Part shown: positions 31,501-40,866 of the stretch, piece after piece
Layout of the letters: each line of letters begins with the position of its first letter
How positions within the stretch are numbered: the stretch's first letter is position 1
Source: Theristus sp. LFF4_11
Lineage: Eukaryota; Nematoda; Chromadorea; Monhysterida; Xyalidae
NCBI GenBank assembly: GCA_030248135.1
Contig: JASANC010001321.1
Location: forward strand, 33,535-97,534
Direction of reading: 5' to 3'
DNA length: 64,000 bases
Position numbers and translations under genes: made by a program
The notes under the pieces: generated by a model
Told to the model about the DNA's origin: nothing
The model's database searches: none
The model's input: only the letters and a program-made list of their open reading frames with translations

Positions 31501-34500
31501 TGACCATTGCCACCATTCACCAATGAGATACAGCAACAACAACAACTCGCGCACAGTTTGATGTCACCGGCTACTGCACTGCTGCTGGAACAGTGATTGG
31601 TTTATTTTTGGTCAGATGGTCCAGGCTGAGTCTTTAAAGGCCCATTCAGCCGTCTGTTTTTGAATTCGGCACGGGCAGTAGCGAAAGTGCGGGAGGGGGT
31701 CCACCTACCCCCCTCAGCCAAAAATCCTGCCCGTGTATCCCCCCTTTACCTCGACACGGGTACTAGACCCCACCCCTCTCCGCGAGAAAACACGGGATCG
31801 CATCCCCCTCACGGTGGTCATTTTTTAATTTGAAAAAAAATTTTGTTTAACAACCCTAGTGGGCGGCCGCCCCCAGCCCAGCCCCCCTCTCCCAGAACAA
31901 CTATGATGTGGTAATTTTTCACCAACGTTCAGCGCAGCACGGTCAGTTTCTGTTCGATCACGTGAGCAACAAACAGATCAGATGAACGAATCAATCAATG
32001 ATGTCGCGTTGCGCGGGACTGGAAGTGGCACCGTCGATCGAGGTGTTCCACGTGTCGAACATGCAGACGGACTGCACCGATCCAAACAAAGTGAACCTCA
32101 GCCTCGGCGGTCAGTATCGTCGCTTTTTCAATCGACCACGAAAACACCAAACACACAAAGCATGATTTTTCGCGTTGGTTCTTAAACGTTAACTTCTGTG
32201 CCCGTGTTCTCATCATTGCCAATGATGACTCAAAATGAATTTCCAAATTCAGCGTGCTGAACGGAAGAGGCAAACCGTGGGTGCTGCCGGTGGTGCGCAC
32301 GGCTGAAACGATGCTGGCCGCTGATCAAACTGAGGACCACCAATATTCGGGACACAACGTACCAAATTTGCTATTTTTTGCTCCCCACTGCTACCCAATT
32401 TTTTGTTTCAAATCAAATCAATTTTGCTTTTATTGGTTTCCTGGGCAGCACGTTTAATAAATTGAAAGCAACGACTGGGCTTGGGCAGTGACCGTGTAGG
32501 TGTGGGGAGTGGGGGGGGGGGACGGTCGCAAGGAGGCCGAATAGCTGACCCCGATGAGGGGTCGAGATTTGCAGAACTGCAAAGTGAAACCGGTAGCTGA
32601 TGGCGTTTGAAAAATAACATTTCATCAGTTGCCGTTTCAAATTGACAACGTCGTCAGTCAGTCTGCTTCTGCACTTGGTTTAGCAGTCACCTTGTCTTCA
32701 TCGTATTTCACTTGATCCTTGCCACAAAAGCTTCTGCAAAATGATGCTTCACCAGTTCAGTTCGACACAGTTCACTGCACCGTTTTTTTCAAAAATATAA
32801 TTTTACATTTTATCAGTCAAACGAAAAATTGTTATTTTTGACCACGAAGTTTGAAAAATTGAACATTGAACAAAATGCAAGCAACGCAAAGACCAGACAA
32901 GCAAATTGCAAACATAAAAAAGTACTGTGGCGATGCCAGATGCGGGGCGAGATCATAGTTGTTCCAGAGCCGAGGGGTTGGGGGGGCCGATATTGATAGC
33001 TGGAGCAAATTTTCCAGATCGTAGATAGCTGGAAAATTTTGCGGGGGGGCCGCGGGGGGGGGCATGTGACTTTGGGGGGGGGCGGTCAAAATTTTGAAAT
33101 TTGATAGATAAATAGCTAAAACGCTAATTTTTGGGGGGGGCGCCCCCCCCCAGCCCCCCCAAGAACAACTATGGGCGAGATTAGGGTTAGGGGAAAAAAA
33201 TCCGGATTTTTTTTTAAATTAAAAAAAAAAATTTTTTTTTTTAATTTTTTTTTACAAGTTAGGTTTGTTCGAAGCGTCTCGTCAAGCTGAGTTTATCTAG
33301 ACTATTTTCAGAACGATCCGGAAAACTATAAGAGCGAAAATCGTGTTTTATTGAAATTATGTCCATTTCATAGAGGGAAAGTTGCATCTTCAACAGTAAA
33401 ACAGGACAATTTTCGACGTGTACTTGAATATTGAACCGTTCTTAGTTGTTCCTCTTTAGAAAATTACCAAAATTTGACTGTGTTCAAAAATTCATGTTTG
33501 CTGTAGCTAAGTCGGCAACCCCTGTCGACCCGGTCGCCCCCCCCCCAAGACACTTACTTTCAGGTTCAACCAGCTATGCTATCTGCCACATGGCGAGAGC
33601 CCACTCTTCAAATCATCGTATCGAAAACACGTACCATGATTTCGCGATCACGTTGCGGGCAACTGACAGACGCAAGTTTAACACGTTAGTTTAGCTTAAC
33701 ACAAGTTTTAACATGTGGCCATGTTATCGGGTATCTGAAAAACGGTCGTGTGATGTGGTATTAACCAACATCTCCGCTCCAATTGTTTAACAATATATCG
33801 CACAACTCCATTGTAGACCTATAACATACGCCAATCAACAAAATATCATGTTCATCTCATGGCCTACCGACTGAAAAAACATGTTCTAAGTTGCAAGAAA
33901 ACGATTTCTGAAACGGTATTTCAATTCAGTTAAGTCATTTCAACGCTAAAAATTGACTCTAGAAGTCATCCAAATCGAAAAACATGGAGTACGTCGGTCA
34001 AAATGACCAAATAATGACATGTACCTAAGCACACAAAGAAGTTGGGAGGAAAATTTGGTTTGAACTTTCAAAAAATTATGCCATAAATCGAATTTTCAGA
34101 GCAAAGTAGAAGAAAAATTAAAAAAAAACGAAAAAAAAATTTTTTTTCAAAGCCCCTAACCCTAGGCGAGATGCACACGTTGGGGGGGGAAGGGTTGAAA
34201 GGCTCAGAGTTGTTTGCTTCAGGGTGACGGGTTGGGATGGGCGTTGGGGCCTGGGGTAGAATTTTTTTTTTATTTTCTTGGCTCTTCAATTTTTTTGAAA
34301 TTTTCAAAGTGATGTTTTTCAAATTTTTGATTGCCGTCCTCCGTTTCCACGGACCACATCCACCAATTGCATCCGGCGCCCCCCCCCCCCCTCTCGCGCC
34401 GCGGCGCAGACCCAAATCCCTCACATATATGTTCATGTGCTGGGAAATTTGCTCCATAGCCACAGCCACACACAAATTTTCCAGGATAAAAGGAAAAGTA

Positions 34501-37500
34501 CGATGCCTGGACTCTGGAGCTGGAGCTTGGTCGCCGTCGTTATTTTTTTTCAAAAACAAAAAATCCGCCATAAAAACTGCTGCTTTTTATTTTTCTGCGC
34601 CTCCCAAATCATGAAAAAGATTTCACACGAATTTTCCAACTCAAATTCCAACTGTTCGCTTTCACAAATGCTCGCACATCAAAAATCAAAAAAACCATAA
34701 AAAAGATAAAATTTCTTTTTTGAACTTGACATTCAGGCAAAACCACCAGCCAATCAGCTAATACTACAAATTATCCAGGACGACTATACATAGAAATTTC
34801 CTTTTACAACAGCCTTTTGTAATGAAATTACCATTAACTCATCCATTTGGGGCCTTTGGTAGCACAATTTTATCATTTTCACTGCAACCAGCCACTGAAT
34901 TCGCTGGGAATGTGTTTCAAACAGGTTTCCAATTAACCCCCATGGGGGATTATTTGTGGGGGGGATTATTCGGAAACTGGTCGGGGGGGTGGGGGTTTAT
35001 TGGTGGGGGGATTAATGGTGGGGGGGGGGTGTAAGGGGGGTAATACGGTAGATAGATACGTAATCAGAGCCCAGGGGTTATCACTGCAACCAGCCACTGA
35101 ATTCGCTGGGAATGTGTTTCAAACAGGTTTCCATTTATCCCCCATGGGGGATTATTTGTGGGGGGGGGGGGATTATTCGGAAACTTGTCGTGGGGGTGGG
35201 GGTTTATTGGTGGGGGGATTAATGGCGGGGGGGGGTTTAATAGGGATAATACGGTATCGTAAACCATACCCGTGCGACGATGTATGGTTGAACACCGAGG
35301 TGGTGGTGGGTTGTCGCCATATGGCGGTGCACAAAACTGCTCGCAAATAACAATGCACCTCCACATGGCGGCACACCCACCACAGTGCCATAACACCGTC
35401 ACACAATATTCCGCAGTGGCGACAAAAAACAACAACAACCAACGCCGGTACAATATGACCGCAACATGAAGTTCACTGCTGGCAAAAAATCAATCAGTCA
35501 CAACATGAGCACACCTGTGTGTTCGGATGGATAGTGGCAAGCTGCTTGAAGATCAGTCCGTCCTTCGCCATCGCGTAGACGCACCGCGGCAGCGCAAACA
35601 TCGAGCCGCACAGACTGGTCGTCATGCCGCTGAGCGCCCCAACCGCCACGATGTACTTCGCCCAGAGAACGCCGCGCTGAAAATGCACATGTGTGAAAAA
35701 CGGCTAGTATGAAGACACTGCACTCTTGGTCTTATCATGACACAGTAATGTTGCACAGTCAGAAACAAACGCAACGAACAGTGATTTTAGGCGATGTTTT
35801 TAGCCAGGGCTAACCCAGAAAACACAGAACGCCGTCGAGTTTTCTCTGTCATTAAATGATGCCTATACACCCCTCGGCGGGGCTCGATCGCCCGGAACGC
35901 ACAGACAACAGTGTAACCCAGGCCACGAGGGTGACACACACATACGCACACAAACAATGACACGCGCACAACTATCGTGTGAGTGGTATGTTTGATCACT
36001 ATGACTGTGCAAGATCACTGTGTGTTGACCGGGAGCAAATGTCTTCAAACTGGAATTTTGCCTACTGAGCAAAGTCAAACAGTCGACAAATGACAAAGCA
36101 CTTGCCGACCTGTTCAAATGCATCCGAAAAAGCACTAGTGGGATGGACGTCGGTGTAGTTGATCATCAACGTCAGCGATGCAGCCATCAGAATGTAGCAC
36201 GATGTAACAATCGACATTGACACGAACGTCGCCAGCGGAATACTGCGGCTTGGATCTGTTGCAAAGGTGTATCGTCAGTTTCTTCGAACGTGTCTCTTCA
36301 CTTGTTTGCTTTTCGAGTGAAATATAGTGGGCCAGATTGAAAGCTCGAGTTGTGCTGTGCGCATGACAGGCGCATTTGTTCGGGCATATGACGTCAGACA
36401 GGTTCTCGAAATAAGACGACTACACAAATCAATAGAATTCTTTGAATGCAAGAACCTTCGCAATCACCAACTTTTTGCTTCTTCCGCAGCTGTGCTTAAT
36501 CCGTCAAAACCGATGTAGGCAAAGAAGCAGCTCGCAGCACCGGCCAGTACGCCGCTGAATCCATACGGCATGAAACCTGCGTTGATTATTTTGCATCTGA
36601 TGGAACCTCTGTTTTTTTGTTCAAAAAAGCCTAGTCTGAAGACTGCACAGTCACACACACACAAACACGCACGCACACATACGACAAAACAACAGCGCGC
36701 GTGTACGTGCGTGCGAGTTTGCTTGTGGACGGTGCAACAATACTGTGCTTGTAACAGAACGTGCACTCTCTTTAGACGAGGACTTTGTCAAAAAAAACGA
36801 GTTTTATCAACAACCAATCACCTTTATTCGGCTCATTGAACGGAACCCATCGGTGGAAATCGGCGAACGTGGCGCCGACCACGATAACAAACGCGATCAC
36901 GGACAGATTGATGGTGGTGAAGACGAGATTCAGGTTGGTGCTGCTCTTGGCGCCGTAGCCCATCACGGCCGCTACGACCAGCACGACCAACAGCGCGATC
37001 GGGTCAGGAAGGCCGAAGAAGTGACTCGCCTGTGAAGAAATGTGACCGTCCAAGCACACTGACACATTGCCATTACTCATCTGCTACTAAACATGCTGCT
37101 AAACATGCTACTGATATTGCCTGTAATCTGGCTGCTAATTAATCTTGCTGAAGTTCCCCTAATCTTGCTTCCTACGTTGTTACTAAATTGCACGACGTGT
37201 GAATAGTATAAGCGTTTAGACGACGAAGTTGCCGCTAAGATTCAGTTTCGAGTCAGCTTACGCTTTTTTCTAAGAACGAGTAGTCTCAAATCTGTTTGCT
37301 GAAAACGAGTATTGCGAAATTCAACGCATTCAACGAACACTGATCGGTCCAACGAATCCGCCGAGCGCCTTCTCGCTTTGATTGCGAATTGCGTGGCTCA
37401 GTAGCGAGTCGAGATACCCCGACCACGAACGTGCGACGGCGGCGGCGCCCAGCATGTGCTCGAGGATGATGTTCCAGCCAATGGTGAACGCCCAGAACTC

Positions 37501-38436
37501 GCCGACCGTCACGTAGCTTGAAACGTCCCAGAAAATACCGTTTTTTTGTGCGAACAGTTGCAAATGTTTGTGCTTTTTTGATAACGCCCAAACGGTTTTT
37601 TTCACTCTGTTTCAACTAATGCGTTGCACAGCCACAACCCCGCGTACGCACGCACCGCACACACACCGCCTTATCGTGTGCCTGTGTGTTTGTTTGTGAC
37701 TGTGCAACATGAACAGGGTGCATCGCCTTCAGCCTGGGACGTTACAAAACAAAAAAAAACGAAACCACCGTTTTGCATTGCACACACCTGTACGTGTAGG
37801 CTGATCCGGCCTTTGGCACACGAGCACCGAATTCAGCGTAGCACAACGCCGACAGAAACGAGGCAAAACCGGCGAACAGAAAGGACAACACGATGCCTGG
37901 CCCGGCGATGTCTTTCACGACGGCGCCTGAAAAACAGGAATGTGGAGAATGTTTTTGGAATTGACCAAAAGAATAATATTTGAATTTTAAACTAAAGAAA
38001 AAAAAATACAAAATACAAAACTAAACAAACAAAAATCACATGCTGTTCGTGCAGTTTCATCTGCATGTTTTTTTACAAAATGAAATGCGTGGATGCATGG
38101 ATTAAAAAACGTAAAAAATCGGTCTTGACAAGAAGAGTAGGTACTGTTGCGGTCTTGATACTCTTCCAAGCGGCAGAAACAGAAAAGCAAAGGGATTGTC
38201 TTGTCCGCTCATTCACATTGTCCCTGACAATTTCAAGGAACAAAGGTGCATTACTCATAAACGCAACTCGTGTCTCCAAACGAACCTGTCAGCACATAGA
38301 CGCCGGCGCCAACCATGTGTCCAATGCCAAGCAACGCGATGTCGGTGGTGCTCAGGCATCGTTTCAGTTGCGTGTCCATGAAGTCAACGCCGACCGTTTT
38401 CAGGCGGAAAAGTTTCCCAGCGAACGCCCGAACCAT
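28579..38436 (-). CDS. SLC7A: cationic amino-acid transporter, SLC7/CAT family (12 exons)
   Basis: Exons (5' to 3' on minus): 38436-38286, 37926-37788, 37516-37339, 37029-36822, 36576-36472, 36255-36110, 35676-35515, 30329-30113, 29578-29500, 29212-29062, 28935-28827, 28751-28579. The sum is 1,818 nt, or 605 codons plus TGA, with all phases consistent. Seen: the TM1 substrate motif [15 protein letters not shown], then [118 protein letters not shown], and a C-terminal TM block ([20 protein letters not shown]). Family knowledge: CAT proteins are plasma-membrane facilitators for arginine, lysine and ornithine with 12-14 TM helices; the length fits. The intron 30330-35514 is swollen by nested transposons. 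Which CAT paralogue it is cannot be settled here. Confidence 0.93.
29278..29457. mobile_element. CA/TG-rich MITE (family H)
   Basis: CTAGTCTGAAGACGTTGCAC at the left, and GCAACATTACCGAGTTATAA then GTGCGCTGTCTTCAAACTAG at the right: inverted ends of about 18 bp. It lies in an intron of the transporter gene. Confidence 0.7.
29859..30020. mobile_element. about 160-bp MITE (family G), copy 1
   Basis: Ends TACAGTCGATATCTAAATTA and AATTTAGAATTCGACTGTAA are inverted repeats; the interior has GGGGCGGAGTCTG and CATGCATCACGTGATCGCCA. It lies in an intron of the transporter gene. Related copies are at 50274-50452 and 52532-52686, and a half copy at 40795-40855. Confidence 0.75.
30377..30510 (+). repeat. 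dispersed repeat family A, copy 4 (short)
   Basis: CGACTGAATGCGCTTGCCGG, TGTATGTGGCAATTCAA, TGTCTATGCGTGCATTGAGT and CTCTAAATCCAAAAGAAAAT match the other copies, with an internal deletion. Antisense within the transporter gene. Confidence 0.55.
30735..34786. mobile_element. 4.05-kb element with about 400-bp terminal inverted repeats and TA duplication
   Basis: Both ends start TAGTCGTCCTGGATAATTTG; the two arms stay nearly identical for about 240 bp and recognisably similar for about 400 bp. It is flanked by TA on both sides (30733-30734 and 34787-34788). Comparison with uninterrupted copies of the host MITE confirms a TA target duplication. No transposase was found. The interior carries two exons of an aspartate aminotransferase (32001-32358), a small element with ends CATAGTTGTTC/GAACAACTATG (about 32954-33174), and TTAGGGTTAGGGG-like sequence at 33182 with its mirror near 34155. 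Superfamily not assigned: a TA duplication fits Tc1/mariner-like elements, but long arms and gene capture are also seen in other groups. Confidence 0.8.
32001..32358 (+). pseudogene. got-1 fragment: captured 5' fragment of aspartate aminotransferase (GOT1), two exons
   Basis: Exon 32001-32113 begins ATG and encodes [20 protein letters not shown] ... KVNLSLG. Exon 32253-32358 encodes [20 protein letters not shown] ... ADQTEDHQY. The join keeps frame (two bases plus one). This is the N-terminus of cytosolic GOT1: APxIEVF, KVNLxxGAYR and [13 protein letters not shown] are family landmarks. The rest of the enzyme, including the pyridoxal-phosphate lysine, was not found downstream. The fragment lies wholly inside the 4.05-kb inverted-repeat element, so it looks like gene capture. 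The frame is still open and splice sites are intact, so a short transcript is possible; full enzyme function is not. Confidence 0.7.
35078..35255. repeat. tandem partial copy of the right end of MITE family F
   Basis: ATCACTGCAACCAGCCACTG, AATTCGCTGGGAATGTGTTT and CCCCCATGGGGGATTATTTG up to GGGATAATACGGTA repeat the right 180 bp of the element ending at 35050. Confidence 0.8.
35702..36055. mobile_element. CA/TG-rich MITE (family H) split by a SINE
   Basis: Left part CTAGTATGAAGACACTGCAC ... GTAATGTTGCACAGTCAG (to 35782). Right part GACTGTGCAAGATCACTGTG ... ATGTCTTCAAACTGG (from about 35990). A tRNA-derived SINE lies between them. In an intron of the transporter gene. Confidence 0.6.
35783..35933 (-). 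mobile_element. tRNA-derived SINE, copy (short)
   Basis: On the minus strand: ACCCTCGTGGCCTGGGTTAC, a B-box-like region GGGCGATCGAGCCCCGCCGA, then GGTGTATAGGCATCATTTAA and CCCTGGCTAAAAACATCGCC. The same order occurs in the copies at 48812-48984 and 41569-41739. This copy lacks a long (CAA)n tail. Confidence 0.75.
36631..36783. mobile_element. CA/TG-rich MITE (family H)
   Basis: CTAGTCTGAAGACTGCACAG at the left, GTGCACTCTCTTTAGACGAG at the right, (CA)n/(TG)n interior and GGTGCAACAATACTG. It lies in an intron of the transporter gene. Confidence 0.7.
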
Positions 38437-40866
38437 GATGAGTTGGTTTTTTTTGTGAAGTTTTTTTAAGCTATACACGATTCTCGCTTCTTCATGTGAC
38501 TACCAGTCGCACCGGTCAAAATTGCAACTGCCGATGTTTGTTTTAAGCGGACTTCCAGAATAATAAAAGAACTCCGCTCAACTGCTGGTCATTGCAAAAA
38601 TAGTAGAATCGCGTTCTAATGCGATAATAATAAATGTGACGCAACGTTCTGAAATTTGTGTGCTGAAAACGCAATTATTTTATTAAAAAACTGATAGAAC
38701 CATCTTTTTCAGTGGTGCTGGTAGATTGATTTCGACACAGGAAATGCGCTCAAATAACATAAGTTGAACGCCAATACCGTGAATGGAATGCTGTAGCTGT
38801 GGCATGTTGCGCATGTGCGTTCATTCACATGAGGCGAAGAGACCGGGGCATTGAGCAAGCACTCGCACGTTTTGCGTCAATATGAACGAAACAGCAATAA
38901 AGATGAGGGAAAAAGTAGAAAAGTATGCTAATCAAAGACAAACAGAGGTGGAGCCGAAGCGCGGCGCTGTACTGAGCAGCACGAACAACTGCAAACGAGA
39001 CGGGTTAGGTGGAGCCTGCAAGAGCCGAGCTAGCGTGCAGCTCTCTCTTCGCGGACTTATCGCGTTGCAACAAATCTACGTCGAGTGTCATAAATACATC
39101 CGGCGAAGACGTGGCACTTTTTCAGTTCTGCACCGTATATCTGAATACCGTAACACCCCCAATAAACCCCCATGGGGGATTAATACGTCAGCGACTTTTA
39201 GGGGTGGGGGTTTATTGGTGGGGGGGGGGGATTATTGGTGGGGGGGGTTTATTATACAAAAATTTCTAGGGGTGGGGTTTTGTTGAAAAATGGCAAAAAT
39301 ACCTTGCATGGCAGGCAAGAAAGTTGCAGAAACTTCTACTTTTCACAGAGATTTCCTTTTGTAACAGCCTTTTGTAATGAAATTACCATTAACTCATCCA
39401 TTTGGGGCCTTTGGTAGCACAATTTCACCAATGTCACTGCATTCAGCCACTGAATTCGCTGGGTATGTGTTTCAAACAGGTTTCCAATTAACCCCCATGG
39501 GGGATTATTTGTGGGGGGGGATTATTTGGAAACTGGTCGGGGGGGTGGGGGTTTATTGGTGGGGGGGGATTAATGGTGGGGGGGGGGGGTTTAATGGGGG
39601 TAATACGGTAACTCTGTTAGTCGCTATGAGGCTATCCGCACATGCTGATTCCGCTGGTGCGTGTTAGCGCAGCTGGATGGATTTGTGTGTGTGTGACTGG
39701 AAACGACGCAAACAAGAAATGTGTGTGTGTGCATGTGCTACATATGTACCTGGAACTTGCCGTGCTGCATCAGCATTGCCTATCTCACAAGCGGCATGAA
39801 AGATTTCCTGAATGTCATTATCGGGTTTATTGTGTTCATGGCACAAGGTTTTTGAAACCCAAGACATGCATGTGTCTCAGGCACGGGAGACGATACCGTA
39901 CGTAAACGAAAAAAAACTAACAAAAGTAAACAAGCTTCTGCAAATGATGTGCCGAAGCCAAACGGCACAATAAATGCTGTTGCCGATCGGGTATGGCTTC
40001 CGTCCGCCAAGCCCGAGAACACTGTTTTTCTGTATCGACCAAATTGTGCCACTAAGCAGTTTTCGTTTTCGCTTTTCGTTTTTATGGCACACAAAAACAC
40101 CAGCGCACATGCCCGCCTCTCTGCGCACATGTGCTCCAATAACGTGTGTGTAGCTGTCAATCCAACCACAGCGCGCATGCAGCACTTGTGCGACCGGCTG
40201 GCCCGTGCGTGTGGCACAGCACACACCACACCGCACACACACACATACAAGTGTACGTTGGTCTGCGTGAATAGCGTGTGTACAAGCTGAGCCTCCCACA
40301 CGCGCAGCGCCCGGAAGAAAACAAGAGTGCGGATCGATAGGCAACGTGTGTATGATGGTCATGGTTGTGTCGCCGTCGTGTCGTGAACGCGACAAGAATT
40401 TGACGCGACTACTGTCAAGTGGGTGAAAAACATGACATGCCCGTTTTTAGCGGGATGCGTCTCTGCTGCTGACACTGATATGAACTTTCATTTCACTGCG
40501 TGGTTCCGCGCATGAACAGAATAAACGAACGCACTTGAAAACGAAGAACACAATTTCAGTGTACACATGCACAGTAATTACATTTGTTCCAACGCATTGT
40601 CAACCATAAATATTTTTTTAAACGCAAAATTCTCAAATCATTAAAGTGATTCGATTGAAAGCTGGTACGATATAAAACTAACGGTTTTGTGTTTCTGAAA
40701 GAAATCGGGTCGTGAGAAGAGGGGGGGAAAATGGGGGTTTTTTTTCCCTTTGGGGCGGGGGGGCCTTTCTCAATGCCCGCACAGACAGCATGCATGTACG
40801 GTGATCACCAACCAATCAGCTGATTGCCCATGATTTACAGTTCGACTGTAAGTCATCCACATTCAG
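38437..40866. other. spacer between divergent transporter and ion-channel genes
   Basis: It should hold both promoters and the missing 5' exons of the channel. It contains MITE family F (39147-39610) and half a MITE family G (40795-40855). A possible signal-peptide exon on + starts at ATG 39796 (MKDFLNVIIGFIVFMAQG) and could join in phase to 39881-39999, but the intron would be only 33 bp and the product does not look like a channel N-terminus. An ORF from 38882 runs into the MITE and has no family match. Confidence 0.35.
39147..39610. mobile_element. G-rich MITE family F, uninterrupted copy
   Basis: 464 bp from TACCGTAACACCCCCAATAA to GGGGTAATACGGTA. It has the same interior as the copy at 30532-35050. 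Confidence 0.85.

Larger units (their letters stand above)
30532..35050. mobile_element. G-rich MITE (family F), copy 1, split by a 4-kb insertion
   Basis: The ends are TACCGTATTACCCCAATAAA and its mirror ...GGGGGGTAATACGGTA. With the insertion at 30735-34786 removed, the remaining 203 + 264 bp equal the uninterrupted copies at 39147-39610 (464 bp) and 55931-56402 (472 bp). Shared interior: ATGGCAAAAATACCTTGCAT, ATTTGGGGCCTTTGGTAGCA, AATTCGCTGGG. Each end has runs of CCCCCATGGGGGATTA and long G tracts. Confidence 0.85.

Noticed and set aside
38882..39286. 134-codon + ORF upstream of the channel gene
   Set aside because: The second half is MITE family F sequence and the first half matches no channel N-terminus.
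39796..39999. Signal-peptide-like exon as the start of the channel gene
   Set aside because: It would need a 33-bp intron, and the next residues do not resemble a Cys-loop receptor ectodomain; kept only as a remark.
39877..40395. Overlapping 170-codon minus-strand ORFs rich in Cys and Val
   Set aside because: They read through CA/TG-rich sequence in both frames, with no splice or domain support.
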